NCBI GenBank assembly: GCA_034086685.1
Contig: JAXDZY010000081.1
Span: 1-26,388 of the forward strand
Direction: 5' to 3'
Origin: TWA4 sp034086685
GTDB lineage: Bacteria; Bacillota; Clostridia; Lachnospirales; Lachnospiraceae
Length of the DNA: 26,388 nucleotides
Both the position numbers and the translations under genes were made by a program. Below, in pieces: positions 15,860-24,913 of the stretch; position 1 is the stretch's first letter; every line of letters starts with the position of its first letter. The notes under the pieces are model-generated. The model was not told the origin of the DNA. It did not search any database and was given only the letters and a program-made list of their open reading frames with translations.

Positions 15860-18859
15860 CTACTGCGGCATCTCCTGTACGTTATTTTCCGTTTTTGCCC
15901 TGGGAAACATATTTTCTACAGAATCAAACATGGCTTTATTCTCACGGATTTTTGTCTCACTTCCCACAACACACAGATTGCCGGACTCCAGCACAGCCTC
16001 CACATAATCTGCCAGCTCCCGGATATCCTCCACCTGACAGGACAGGATCCGGTCTCTGTCTTCCTGAAGCATTTCTTCCGTAACACCGGTCATCCATGCA
16101 GCCATGGACCTTGCTCCCTTCATCTTGGGGGTCTGCGGTATATCCATATCACTGATTGTTCCGATGATATATTTTGTCATATCCCGTTCATCAGCCTGGA
16201 ATGAACGCAGATATTCAGGAATTCCTTCATAAATGTCATTGGTTTCTTTCAGGTTTGGATCACGGTAGGAAACCAGATAACTTTCTCCGTTTCTTGCAAA
16301 ACCGCTCATACAGCCGTAGGCACCGCCCTTTACCCTCAGATTCAGCCATAAATAATCATAATTCAGAATTACCCCAAGAATCCTCAGTGTGGAACGGTAC
16401 TCCAGTCCATGGGAAGCAAAACTTCCTGCTCTGGCCACATACTGAATCTGTCCGCTGGTCACAAGACCTTCCTTTACAGGTACCGGACTGCAGCCTGTTT
16501 CCAGATCGTACCGGCATCCTCCCTTTCCAAAAGCAGATGAAGGTTTTGCTGAATCGTGGAAATGTTCTGCAAACTCACAGGTGAATTTTTCCAGAAGGCC
16601 GGGCAGTTTTTCATACCCTTCTGCATCCGATGTGTAACTTACCACCATTCTGGAAGGTTTGAATATCTTCTCACGGACAGCACATAATTTTTCCACAATT
16701 TCATCGCTGCAGTTCTCGAATGAAGCCTCCAGACGGTTAATAAACCGTGCATATTCAAGTCCGCCTGTCAGCTCACTGAATCTGGCAGAACGGCTGAATC
16801 CCGATACGGCTCTTCCCACTGCAGACATATGTCCGCCGGAAATCATGCGCATCTGCAGACGGGAGCTGGTCTGGGCAATTACCTCTGCAATTCTTTTCCT
16901 GTCGGTGAGATCGGAAGTAAATACGATTTCCCGAAACATATCAAATACAAAATCCAGTTTCTCTGTTTTCACTTTGGAAACCAGCTCAAAAACACCAGTA
17001 AACCGGTTAAAATCCCGGCAGTCATCAAAGGTGCCGATTCCTGCAGAAAGACCGCCGCAGTTCATGCCGATCTCATCAGCCAGTTCACCATAAGTATAAT
17101 GCTCCGTATTGACCATGCAAAGCAGTGTCTTCAGCAGCGAAGCATACTGAATTTCTTCTGCATTCATTCCATCCATATCAAATAAAATCTGCAGATATCC
17201 GATGCCGCCGGTAAATAATTCATGATGAACCACATCTCCGCCTTTTTCCTGCTTATAATCGTTGCAGAAGCCCTGTACCTTCTTTCCGATATCTTCCCGG
17301 GACAGAAGCGGAATTTTAGCCAGAACTTCCGGCGGATCCGATGCTTCCTGGAAAGCTTTCAATTCTTTTGTTTCTTTCACGATCCGGTCGATCTCATCCG
17401 TTGTCATGGATGCTTTTCTGGCTGCCAGCATTTCTGACAGTCTGGCGTCCTTTTTCGCGGAAAGCCCCGCCTCCGGGTTCATGATGATCTGAACCTGATG
17501 AGGGTTGTCCAACAACCAGTCTTTAATCAGGCCTTCAAAATATCCTTCCTCCATGTGTTCCCGCAGCCAGTCAAAAGTATCACTGTAAGACAGATGCATC
17601 AGCGGATCCGTCTCATCGTAAAGCCAGCTGTCAAAGCACTGAAGGCCATACATAAGTCCTTTGGGATAGGAACCGAAATCTGCTTCTCTGTATTTGAATT
17701 CGGCACTGTTCATGCCTGCAGCCAGTGTCCGCTTATTTAAGCCTTTTTCCATCAGTTCTTTCAGTACAGCGCGGACAGTATCTTTAAATTCCTGCATCCT
17801 GTCAGGATCTGCACCTTTTGCCACCACTGAAAAATACGGCTGCAGAATGCCGGATTCAGTGCCCCCGTAGACATCCCTGCAAAGCTTTTTATCAATAAGG
17901 GCCTGTTTCAGAGGTGCTCCCGGTGCATCAAGCAGTGCATAATCCAGAATGCTCATGGCCACATACTGTTTCCGGTCCAGCACACTGCCCACTGCCATGG
18001 CCATGGCCAGATAGGAACCTTCATCACCATCCTCATCGGCCGAATAACTCATGGTACGGATGACAGGCTCAGAAAAAGGCTTCTGTACATGAATCTCAGA
18101 ATCCACAGGTGCCTCTTCATAATGACTCAGGTATTCCTCATCCAGCCAGCGCAGCTTCTCCTCCATATCCATATTCCCGTACAGATAAATGTAGCTGTTG
18201 GAAGGATGATAATATTTTTTATGAAAAGCAAGAAATTCCTCATAAGAAAGCTGAGGAATCACATCCGGATCACCGCCGGATTCATTGCCGTAGGTATTGT
18301 CGGGGAAAAGTCCGTTCTGAATGGAACGCTCCAGCACACTGTCCGGGGAGGAAAATGCCCCTTTCATCTCATTATAAACCACACCGTTAATGGTGAGAGG
18401 TGATTCGGGGCTCTCCATCTCGTAATGCCAGCCCTCCTGGCGGAAAATCTTATCATTTTCATAGATCCGGGGATTCAGAACCGCATCCATGTAGACATCC
18501 ATGAGATTCTGAAAATCCGTATCATTGCAGCTTGCCACAGGATATACAGTCTTATCCGGATAAGTCATGGCATTCAGAAATGTGTTCAGTGATCCCTTCA
18601 CCAGTTCCACAAAAGGATCCTTCAGAGGGAATTTTTTTGAACCGCACAGTACAGAATGCTCCAGGATATGTGCAACCCCGGTACTGTTGGCAGGGGGTGT
18701 ACGGAAGCCTATGGTAAACACTTTATTCTCATCATCATTGGACAGCAGGAAAATACGTGCACCGCTTTTTTTATGACGCATGATATATGCTGTGGAATTC
18801 AGATCCCTGATGACTTCTTCCTTCAGTAATTGATATGTTTCAAGGTTTTCAAATGACAT
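15860..18859 (-). CDS. M16C zinc metallopeptidase, presequence-protease (PreP)-like
   Basis: The product (999 residues from the chosen start) matches the large single-chain M16C peptidases. The inverted zinc motif HILEH is at residues 64-68 with the third ligand Glu164 in NEMKGAF, and SLNTFLNAMTYPDKTVYPVAS between them is typical of the family. The C-terminal half contains a second, inactive-type M16 domain pair, including RVKGGAYGCMSGF near its end. No signal peptide or membrane segment is seen, so it should degrade peptides in the cytoplasm. The start at 18859 follows AGGAGAG; an in-frame GTG at 18874 overlaps that site and is rejected. It heads the unit with era and recO. A TGTTATAAA near 18910 could be a weak extended -10 for it. 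Confidence 0.92.
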   Translation of the reverse strand: MSFENLETYQLLKEEVIRDLNSTAYIMRHKKSGARIFLLSNDDENKVFTIGFRTPPANSTGVAHILEHSVLCGSKKFPLKDPFVELVKGSLNTFLNAMTYPDKTVYPVASCNDTDFQNLMDVYMDAVLNPRIYENDKIFRQEGWHYEMESPESPLTINGVVYNEMKGAFSSPDSVLERSIQNGLFPDNTYGNESGGDPDVIPQLSYEEFLAFHKKYYHPSNSYIYLYGNMDMEEKLRWLDEEYLSHYEEAPVDSEIHVQKPFSEPVIRTMSYSADEDGDEGSYLAMAMAVGSVLDRKQYVAMSILDYALLDAPGAPLKQALIDKKLCRDVYGGTESGILQPYFSVVAKGADPDRMQEFKDTVRAVLKELMEKGLNKRTLAAGMNSAEFKYREADFGSYPKGLMYGLQCFDSWLYDETDPLMHLSYSDTFDWLREHMEEGYFEGLIKDWLLDNPHQVQIIMNPEAGLSAKKDARLSEMLAARKASMTTDEIDRIVKETKELKAFQEASDPPEVLAKIPLLSREDIGKKVQGFCNDYKQEKGGDVVHHELFTGGIGYLQILFDMDGMNAEEIQYASLLKTLLCMVNTEHYTYGELADEIGMNCGGLSAGIGTFDDCRDFNRFTGVFELVSKVKTEKLDFVFDMFREIVFTSDLTDRKRIAEVIAQTSSRLQMRMISGGHMSAVGRAVSGFSRSARFSELTGGLEYARFINRLEASFENCSDEIVEKLCAVREKIFKPSRMVVSYTSDAEGYEKLPGLLEKFTCEFAEHFHDSAKPSSAFGKGGCRYDLETGCSPVPVKEGLVTSGQIQYVARAGSFASHGLEYRSTLRILGVILNYDYLWLNLRVKGGAYGCMSGFARNGESYLVSYRDPNLKETNDIYEGIPEYLRSFQADERDMTKYIIGTISDMDIPQTPKMKGARSMAAWMTGVTEEMLQEDRDRILSCQVEDIRELADYVEAVLESGNLCVVGSETKIRENKAMFDSVENMFPRAKTENNVQEMPQ

Positions 18860-18929
18860 ATTCTCTCTCCTCACTACATCGAAATCCGGTTCTGCACCGG
18901 TTTATAACAATCAGGCTCCAAATGGACTG

Positions 18930-19754
18930 TCAGGATGGATTATATTCAAACTGATTGATCAGATGGTATCTGATAATCAGACGGATTTCCTCCATGATCC
19001 TGGCAGGCCAGGTCAGAACCGGTTCATGATAGGAAATTATCTCCATGTGTCTGCTCACATTGCCCAGAGCACCTATAATAGTCCGATATCTCCAGACAGA
19101 CACGGATTCTGCAACGACTCCCACCGTGGGTTCCGCTGTACGATCCGCATCCTTTCCATACCAGTCCACCAGAATATACGCATAGCTGTACGTGATATTC
19201 TGCCTCAGATTGCTGGAAATCTCTTCCGTAATAATCCGATCCCGGCTGATTCCATGGTTGAGCAGATAACTCTTCATCAGGTCCTGCAGCCCGCTTTCAT
19301 CCACTTCCATATCCCGGAACCGGCTGCAGCCCGCCAGAACAACAGAAGTATCCTCATGCTTTTTCATATACCCGACAGTACACTTCAGAGCATTATAATC
19401 ACTTTCTGTCAATGTGGTCTCCACATCTCCGTTTTCAATGAAAATAAGGTAATCCACATCTACCGGACTGACAGAAAAAGCCTGCATAAAAATCATGACC
19501 GTAAAAAATCCGACCATCAGAAAATAGAGGCCGCAGCTGGTGCAGATAACAGTTCTCAATTCCAGAGACATACATCTTCTGTGCTCCTGTTTACGCTTCC
19601 GGTCCGCTTTCAGAATCAGCCCCAGAAGCGTAAATACAACTGCGCTGACAGGCCAGTATATCTGCGTCATCCAGGCTGCATCCGTAAAAATAACCAGTAT
19701 TACATAATATACCATATTAAATCCGGAAACGGCAAACAAAAAGAGTTCCATCAT
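18930..19754 (-). CDS. DUF218 (YdcF/SanA-like) membrane protein
   Basis: The 274-residue product has about three N-terminal membrane helices (residues 2-22, 28-50 and 68-92) followed by a DUF218-type domain: VDYLIFIENGD, TSVVLAGCSRF, LMKSYLLNHGISRDRIITEE and SSNLRQNITYSYAYI. DUF218 proteins such as YdcF, SanA and ElyC are linked to envelope processes, but their reaction is not settled. The usual glycine-rich start (LG.G) is replaced here by FIENGD, so nucleotide or substrate binding may differ. It starts two bases after the U32 gene stop with AGAAGG just upstream, so it is the last gene of the long operon. About 70 bases separate it from the M16C gene. Confidence 0.7.
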   Translation of the reverse strand: MMELFLFAVSGFNMVYYVILVIFTDAAWMTQIYWPVSAVVFTLLGLILKADRKRKQEHRRCMSLELRTVICTSCGLYFLMVGFFTVMIFMQAFSVSPVDVDYLIFIENGDVETTLTESDYNALKCTVGYMKKHEDTSVVLAGCSRFRDMEVDESGLQDLMKSYLLNHGISRDRIITEEISSNLRQNITYSYAYILVDWYGKDADRTAEPTVGVVAESVSVWRYRTIIGALGNVSRHMEIISYHEPVLTWPARIMEEIRLIIRYHLINQFEYNPS

Positions 19755-19756
19755 AA

Positions 19757-20980
19757 TCAGGCCTTCTTTCTAAGAATATCCCCCTCTTCCGGCTGAATAC
19801 TCAGACGGACAAAAAGATGCTGTCTGGCATGCGGAGCGCTTTCCTGCTCCTGACCATTTTCATCCAGAATCGCAAGCACCTGTGCCTCAATGTTGTCCCC
19901 ATCCGGCTTCAGCAGTTCCACAGTTTCCCCTTTCGAGAACTTATTCTTCTGCTCCAGAAAGAAACTGCCGTCTTCTCTTACTGATCCGCTCATTCCAAGA
20001 TAAATATAATCCTGAATGTAGGTATTATTATCATAGATCTGCGAATTCTCATCAGGTTTTCCATAGAAAAATCCGGTTGTAAACTGACGCATGGTGCATT
20101 TTTCGATTTCTGAACGGTACCAGTCCAGATTCTGTGCATAAAGAGCCGGATCGGTGAAATAATCATCGATGGCTCTCCGGTAGGTTCTTGCCACCACGGC
20201 CACATAAAGAGCTGCTTTCATGCGTCCCTCGATCTTGAAGCTGTCGATCCCCGCATCCACCAGATCCGGAATATGGTCGATCATACACAGATCCTTTGAA
20301 TTAAAAATAAATGTACCTCTTTCATTCTCAAATACCGGGAAATATTCTCCCGGACGTTTTTCTTCCATCAGGGTATATTTCCAGCGGCAGGGATGCGTGC
20401 AGGCACCCTGATTGGCGTCACGGCCCGTCAGGTAATTGGAAAGCAGGCAGCGTCCTGAATAGGAAATACACATGGCTCCGTGAACAAAGCTTTCAATCTC
20501 CATATCTTCGGGAATTTTTGAGCGAATGGTTTTAATCTCATCCAGTGACAGTTCTCTTCCGGTCACCACACGGGTCGCCCCAAGAGATTTCCAGAACAGA
20601 AACGTACCGTAATTCACGTTATTGGCCTGGGTACTGATATGGATGGGAATCTCGGGAATTACTTCCCGTGCCACCATAAAAAGTCCCGGATCCGAGATGA
20701 GAACCGCATCCGGTCCAGCCTTTTTCAACTCTTCAAAATATGACGCCGCTTCCTCCAGATCCCGGTTATGGGCCAGAATATTGGCAGTTACATAAACCTT
20801 TACGCCATGTTCATGTGCAAAACGGATTCCCTCTTTCAGCTCTTCCATGGAAAAATTTCTGGCTTTGGCACGAAGGCTGAATGCCTCTCCGCCCACATAT
20901 ACAGCATCTGCACCGTAATACACCGCTGTTTTCAAAACTTCAAGACTCCCGGCAGGAATCAAAAGCTCCGGTTTTCTCAT
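19757..20980 (-). CDS. trhP: U32 family protein, TrhP/YrrO-like tRNA U34 hydroxylation factor
   Basis: The 407-residue product opens with PELLIPAGSLEVLKTAVYYG and contains the U32 signature ESFVHGAMCISYSGRCLLS. Cysteines 171, 178, 194 and 198 (GACTHPC) are candidate iron-sulfur ligands. U32 proteins were first called peptidases; the TrhP group (YegQ in E. coli, YrrN/YrrO in B. subtilis) is known to act with prephenate to make 5-hydroxyuridine at tRNA position 34. The order mltG, O-methyltransferase, U32 matches B. subtilis yrrL-yrrM-yrrN-yrrO, though only one U32 gene is present here. AAGGAGG precedes the ATG, ten bases after the trmR stop. The family is certain; the tRNA role is inferred from family and context. 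Confidence 0.85.
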   Translation of the reverse strand: MRKPELLIPAGSLEVLKTAVYYGADAVYVGGEAFSLRAKARNFSMEELKEGIRFAHEHGVKVYVTANILAHNRDLEEAASYFEELKKAGPDAVLISDPGLFMVAREVIPEIPIHISTQANNVNYGTFLFWKSLGATRVVTGRELSLDEIKTIRSKIPEDMEIESFVHGAMCISYSGRCLLSNYLTGRDANQGACTHPCRWKYTLMEEKRPGEYFPVFENERGTFIFNSKDLCMIDHIPDLVDAGIDSFKIEGRMKAALYVAVVARTYRRAIDDYFTDPALYAQNLDWYRSEIEKCTMRQFTTGFFYGKPDENSQIYDNNTYIQDYIYLGMSGSVREDGSFFLEQKNKFSKGETVELLKPDGDNIEAQVLAILDENGQEQESAPHARQHLFVRLSIQPEEGDILRKKA

Positions 20981-20990
20981 TATTTCCTCC

Positions 20991-21635
20991 TTATACTTTC
21001 CTCACACTGATGGTCACTCCGTCTCCCACAGTCAGTACAGAGGATTCCAGCTCCTCCATATGCTTTAAAGCATACAGATACTCCCTCATTCTGCTGTGAA
21101 TGGTCCGGTTTCTGCGGATCACGCCGTAACGGGATTCCACCAGCTGTCCATCCTGCAGAATATTGTCCGAAACCAGAACTCCTCCCGGCTCCAGAAGACG
21201 CATAACGGATGGAAGAAAATGGATATACTGCCCCTTGGCAGCATCCATAAAGATAAAATCAAAAGACCCCTCCAGCGATTCAAGCACTTCTGCAGCATCA
21301 CCGGCAATCAGATGGATCACATCCTCTTTACCTGCCCTGCGAAAGTTTGCCCGTGCCAGAGGGATTCTTTTTTCATATTTTTCAATAGTCGTGATTGTAC
21401 AGCCTTCAGGCATCACTTCACTCATAAGCAGTGCGGAAAAGCCTGTTGCTGTGCCCACCTCCAGAATCCTGCGGGGGCGTTTCATAAGAATCAGACTCCG
21501 CAGCAGACTTCCTGTCTCCCTGCGGATAATCGGGACCCGGTCCCGGATTGCCTCTGCTTCTATGTCTGCCAGAACCGGACTGTAGTCCGGTTCCAGCGAT
21601 CTGATATATTCAGTTGTTCTTTCATCTGCAATCAT
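20991..21635 (-). CDS. trmR: O-methyltransferase, TrmR/YrrM-like (5-hydroxyuridine to 5-methoxyuridine)
   Basis: The 214-residue product is a class I SAM-dependent O-methyltransferase: motif I ILEVGTATGFSALLMSE, acidic ITTIEKYEKR, IAGDAAEVL, and metal-binding-type FIFMDAAKGQY and LVSDNILQDG. In B. subtilis the family member YrrM (TrmR) methylates 5-hydroxyuridine at tRNA position 34 using the product of the U32 enzymes. The adjacent U32 gene supports the same role here. The start at 21635 is preferred because CAGGAG lies seven bases upstream; the in-frame ATG at 21668 would overlap the mltG-like gene by 29 bases. With this start only four bases separate the genes. Confidence 0.85.
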   Translation of the reverse strand: MIADERTTEYIRSLEPDYSPVLADIEAEAIRDRVPIIRRETGSLLRSLILMKRPRRILEVGTATGFSALLMSEVMPEGCTITTIEKYEKRIPLARANFRRAGKEDVIHLIAGDAAEVLESLEGSFDFIFMDAAKGQYIHFLPSVMRLLEPGGVLVSDNILQDGQLVESRYGVIRRNRTIHSRMREYLYALKHMEELESSVLTVGDGVTISVRKV

Positions 21636-21639
21636 ACTG

Positions 21640-22047
21640 TCACTCCTGTAAACTGCCGGGGCCGTCATTCAGATACAGCAAAATCTCCTTGCTGGTCATG
21701 GAAGTATTCATGGTGTATTCTCCGGGCTGAAGAATCTTATCATAAAAGATGATCTGGCACCGGAAAGAAAACTTATCACGAATCAGCCCTGCATCTGCCA
21801 GAGCATCAATTATTTCTGCGGTGGATTCTCCCGGCTCAACAGTAAAAGCAACTTCTCTGCCCGGCGCAGCTGACATGGCCGGTGCAGCAAACAGGTTGTA
21901 TCCAAAGTCATATCCTGCACTGATCACAAAATGAAAAATAAATACGATCAGCAGAATGGCAATGAGTCTGAGAGCCATACGGACCGCAGCACCTGCTGCC
22001 TGACCGGTCCTTTTTACATTTACATCGGTATTCTCTGCCATAAACAA
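21640..22047 (-). CDS. Short MltG-like protein lacking the lytic transglycosylase domain
   Basis: The 135-residue product has a basic cytoplasmic tail, one membrane helix (about residues 23-45) and an extracellular stretch (VAFTVEPGESTAEIIDALAD to SKEILLYLNDGPG) resembling the LysM-like subdomain that opens MltG/YceG. The catalytic part, with its essential glutamate, is absent; the frame stops where it would begin and the next gene follows at once. So it cannot be an active glycan-strand terminase as in full MltG, but may bind glycan or tune a divisome or elongasome enzyme. The start may be TTG at 22047 (AAAGG six bases upstream) or ATG at 22041. Position between rnj and trmR matches yrrL of B. 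subtilis, which supports common descent. Confidence 0.72.
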   Translation of the reverse strand: MFMAENTDVNVKRTGQAAGAAVRMALRLIAILLIVFIFHFVISAGYDFGYNLFAAPAMSAAPGREVAFTVEPGESTAEIIDALADAGLIRDKFSFRCQIIFYDKILQPGEYTMNTSMTSKEILLYLNDGPGSLQE

Positions 22048-22059
22048 TTCCAGCCTTTA

Positions 22060-23724
22060 TCACACTTCCATGATTATGGGGAGAATCATGGGATTTCGTT
22101 TCATCTTTTTCCAGAGATAATCACTGAGATTATCACGGATTACCGTTTTGAGGCGAACCCAGTCCGTAATATTTCTGCGCAGGCACTCATCAACCGCACT
22201 GCATACCACCTGTCTGGCTTCCTCCATCAGATCCTCTGACTCTCTCACATAAACGAAGCCCCGGGACACAATATCAGGTCCTGCCAGAAGCTGATTGGAA
22301 TGCTTCTCCAGAGAAAGTACTACAATGATGATACCATTCTGTGAAAGACTCTGGCGATCGCGCAGTACAATATTGCCCACATCCCCCACGCCAAGTCCGT
22401 CAACCAGTACGGAACCTGCATGAACCTTGCCTGTTATTGCCGCTTCTTCCGCATTCATCTCCAGCACATCTCCTGCATTCATCATGAAAATCCTGTCATT
22501 TGAAATTCCCAGAGACTGTGCAAGCACGGCCTGTGCCTGGCGATGGCGGAATTCCCCATGGATGGGAATGGAATACCGCGGATGAACCAGAGAATAAATC
22601 AGTTTGATTTCTTCCTGACATGCATGTCCGGAGACATGTGTATCCTGATAAATAACATGTGCGCCTTTCATGGACAGTTCATTGATAATCTTGGCCACAG
22701 CTTTTTCATTGCCGGGAATGGGACTGGAACTCAGAATAATGGCATCCCCCGGCTTAATGGTCACCTTGCGGTGAATTCCCGCTGCCATCCGGGACAGCGC
22801 TGCCATGGATTCTCCCTGACTTCCTGTGGTGATCAGTACTGTTTTTTCATCAGGATAATTTTTCAGAGAATCCAGATCAATAAGCGTACCTTCCGGAATA
22901 TTCAGATAATCCAGCTCGGAAGCTGTATTGATGATGTTGACCATACTGCGGCCCTCCACCACAACCTTCCGTCCATACTTATATGCGGTGTTGATGATCT
23001 GCTGTACACGGTCCACATTGGACGCGAATGTTGCCACAATAATTCTGTGATTTACATTCTCTGCAAACAGGTTGTCAAATGTCCTGCCGACTGTGCGTTC
23101 CGACATGGTAAATCCTTCTCTGATTGCATTGGTGCTTTCGCACAACAGCGCCAGCACACCTTTTTTCCCCAGCTCTGCAAAGCGCTGCAGATCTACCGCA
23201 TCACCGAATACCGGGGTGTAATCAATTTTAAAGTCACCGGTATGGACTACAGTACCCACAGGAGTAAATATGGCAAATGCCGCTGCATCGGCAATACTGT
23301 GGTTGGTTCTGATAAATTCCACACGGAAACAGCCCGCATTGATGGACTGACCGTATTTGACCACTTTCTTTTTAACTGCTTTCAGATTTGGATGTTCTTT
23401 CAGCTTGCTGTCAATAATACCGATGGTCAGCTTCGTTCCGTAAACGGGTACATTCACATCCCGAAGTACATAGGGCAGTGCTCCGATATGATCCTCATGA
23501 CCATGGGTAATAAAAAATCCTTTTACTTTTTCAATGTTTTCTTTCAGATATGTCACATCAGGAATCACCAGATCAATACCCAGCATATCATCCCCGGGGA
23601 AGCTCAGCCCGCAGTCAATTACAATAATGCTGTCATCATATTCCAGTGCCGTAATGTTCATACCGATCGATTCCAAACCACCTAAAGGGATAATACGTAA
23701 TTTATGGTTTGCTTCTGATTTCAA
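22060..23724 (-). CDS. rnj: Ribonuclease J
   Basis: The 554-residue product is a metallo-beta-lactamase/beta-CASP nuclease: zinc motif HGHEDHIG from His74, with His142 (RTNHSIADAAAF) and Asp164 (HTGDFKID) as further ligands. The beta-CASP domain includes ATFASNVDRVQQI, TGSQGESMAAL and SSSPIPGNE, and HVSGHACQEEIK and PIHGEFRH complete the active site. The C-terminal domain is present. RNase J is an endo- and 5'-to-3' exoribonuclease that matures rRNA and degrades mRNA in Firmicutes. The start is TTG at 23724, seven bases after GGAGG; no ATG fits. Whether it is J1 or J2 type cannot be told by eye. A 7-bp stem-loop lies just before its ribosome binding site. Confidence 0.95.
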   Translation of the reverse strand: MKSEANHKLRIIPLGGLESIGMNITALEYDDSIIVIDCGLSFPGDDMLGIDLVIPDVTYLKENIEKVKGFFITHGHEDHIGALPYVLRDVNVPVYGTKLTIGIIDSKLKEHPNLKAVKKKVVKYGQSINAGCFRVEFIRTNHSIADAAAFAIFTPVGTVVHTGDFKIDYTPVFGDAVDLQRFAELGKKGVLALLCESTNAIREGFTMSERTVGRTFDNLFAENVNHRIIVATFASNVDRVQQIINTAYKYGRKVVVEGRSMVNIINTASELDYLNIPEGTLIDLDSLKNYPDEKTVLITTGSQGESMAALSRMAAGIHRKVTIKPGDAIILSSSPIPGNEKAVAKIINELSMKGAHVIYQDTHVSGHACQEEIKLIYSLVHPRYSIPIHGEFRHRQAQAVLAQSLGISNDRIFMMNAGDVLEMNAEEAAITGKVHAGSVLVDGLGVGDVGNIVLRDRQSLSQNGIIIVVLSLEKHSNQLLAGPDIVSRGFVYVRESEDLMEEARQVVCSAVDECLRRNITDWVRLKTVIRDNLSDYLWKKMKRNPMILPIIMEV

Positions 23725-23747
23725 TTAGTTACCTCCGTGCTTTCTGC

Positions 23748-23768
23748 TGCAGTAGCTCATATACTGCA
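23748..23768 (-). other. Stem-loop in the rnj leader
   Basis: TGCAGTA (23768-23762) and TACTGCA (23754-23748) form a 7-bp stem with a 7-base loop about 10 bases before the rnj Shine-Dalgarno. No T tract follows, so it is not a terminator. It could protect or regulate the rnj message. Confidence 0.45.
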
Positions 23769-23818
23769 CCCGTAATTAATGCAGGAAGAAAACCAGCATG
23801 AATCCGAAGAACTGTTAT

Positions 23819-24103
23819 TTAATTTTCAAATGATACATCATCCATTAAATTTTGAAAAATATCCAGTACGCCGGCCAGTTCATCCTCATTTTCCACCATA
23901 ACATAAATCGCCTCAGAATCATCCGGAAGAGAATCATCTCTGAAAATATAGCATTCTGCCTCTTCTTCAGCCTCATCGTCCAGACTGCTGTCCGCTGTCA
24001 GCAGATAATCTTTTCCGTTGATCCTGGTCTTTTCCAATACAAATAATTCAATGGTCTCGCCGTCTTCTGTTGTGAGAACAATCCTGTCACTATTACTACT
24101 CAT
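23819..24103 (-). CDS. DUF1292 family protein (YrzB-like)
   Basis: The 94-residue acidic product matches DUF1292: RIVLTTEDGETIELFVLEKT, then GKDYLLTADSS, an acidic stretch, and a tail with VENEDELAGVLDIFQNLMD. The function is unknown across the family, which is small, cytoplasmic and widely found after ruvX in Firmicutes. The start overlaps the ruvX stop by four bases (ATGA) and its AAGGAG is inside the last ruvX codons, so translation is coupled. Confidence 0.9.
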   Translation of the reverse strand: MSSNSDRIVLTTEDGETIELFVLEKTRINGKDYLLTADSSLDDEAEEEAECYIFRDDSLPDDSEAIYVMVENEDELAGVLDIFQNLMDDVSFEN

Positions 24104-24543
24104 TCAAACTCCTTACGTGCTGCGAAGGCCTGTGCATCCAGATAAGTCTGCAGGATAAACACAGCCGCAATCTTATCGATAACTTCCTTGCGGTTCTCCC
24201 TTCGTACTCCCGATTCTATCAGAACCCGTTCTGCTGATACAGTTGTCAGACGTTCATCCTGCAAAATAACTTCCAGTCCGGTCCGGCGTTTCAGCATCTC
24301 CATAAATTCAAGCGTTGCCTGTACGCGCGGACCCTCTGTATTGTTCATATTTTTCGGACAGCCCAGCACAATCTTTCCTATATCATATTCCGTAATCAAC
24401 TGCTCTATGCGTGCAAGTGTCTTTCTCAGCTTATTTGCCTGTGTTCTCTGAATTGTCTCCAATCCCTGTGCGGTAATGCCCAGCTCATCGCTGACTGCCA
24501 CTCCCACGGTTTTTGAGCCATAGTCAAGTCCAAGTATACGCAT
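24100..24543 (-). CDS. ruvX: RuvX/YqgF family RNase H-fold nuclease (pre-16S rRNA processing)
   Basis: The 147-residue product has the RNase H-like fold of YqgF: MRILGLDYGSKTVGVAVSDE (catalytic Asp7), IVLGCPKNMNNTEGPR, VILQDERLTTVSAERVL and DKIAAVFILQTYL with acidic Asp near residue 127. The E. coli family member matures the 5' end of 16S rRNA; a Holliday-junction resolvase role has also been proposed. Length is standard. It lies five bases after ireB and overlaps the DUF1292 gene, in the conserved Firmicutes order ireB-ruvX-DUF1292. Confidence 0.95.
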   Translation of the reverse strand: MRILGLDYGSKTVGVAVSDELGITAQGLETIQRTQANKLRKTLARIEQLITEYDIGKIVLGCPKNMNNTEGPRVQATLEFMEMLKRRTGLEVILQDERLTTVSAERVLIESGVRRENRKEVIDKIAAVFILQTYLDAQAFAARKEFE

Positions 24544-24548
24544 GTCCG

Positions 24549-24812
24549 CTACCTGTTCATTTTATTATCCAGATAAAAACGCATCAGTTCTTCCAGTATC
24601 TCATCCCGCTCAACTTTCATGATCATACTTCTGGCTCCCTTATGGCTGGTAATATAGGTAGGATCACCCGACATAATATAGCCTACGATCTGACTCTGAG
24701 GATTGTATCCTTTTTCCATCATGGCATGGCATACAGCCTCCAGAACCTTTTCCACATCACTTTCATTGTCCTGCGGTACCTTAAAAAACTGTGTTTCATT
24801 CATATCACTCAT
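24549..24812 (-). CDS. ireB: IreB/UPF0297 family protein
   Basis: The 87-residue product carries the family's signature KGYNPQSQIVGYIMSGDPTYI and TSHKGARSMIMKVERDEILE. In Enterococcus faecalis IreB is a small negative regulator of cephalosporin resistance phosphorylated on N-terminal threonines by the PASTA kinase IreK; a threonine at position 7 is present here, though no such kinase is in the window. AAAGGA lies nine bases before the ATG. It is first in the long operon driven by the promoter at 24861-24889. Confidence 0.92.
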   Translation of the reverse strand: MSDMNETQFFKVPQDNESDVEKVLEAVCHAMMEKGYNPQSQIVGYIMSGDPTYITSHKGARSMIMKVERDEILEELMRFYLDNKMNR

Positions 24813-24860
24813 ACGATCACTTCCTTTACAAAAAATCTATTCCGGGCAATACTCAGCCCT

Positions 24861-24889
24861 ATTTTAATACATTTTGCATCATTCGGCAA
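24861..24889 (-). promoter_or_regulatory. Promoter of the ireB-ruvX-DUF1292-rnj operon
   Basis: On the minus strand TTGCCG (24889-24884) and TAAAAT (24866-24861) are 17 bases apart, about 49 bases before the ireB start and 25 bases after the mtaB stop. No terminator separates mtaB from it, so read-through from mtaB may add to expression. Confidence 0.7.
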
Positions 24890-24913
24890 GTGGTACGACG
24901 AATAAAGTTCCGT

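Noticed and set aside
18963..19796. Plus-strand open frame of 277 codons
   Set aside because: Antisense to the DUF218 gene and the end of the U32 gene; no supporting signals.
22543..23685. Plus-strand open frame of 380 codons
   Set aside because: Antisense to rnj; cysteine- and histidine-rich translation typical of a shadow frame.
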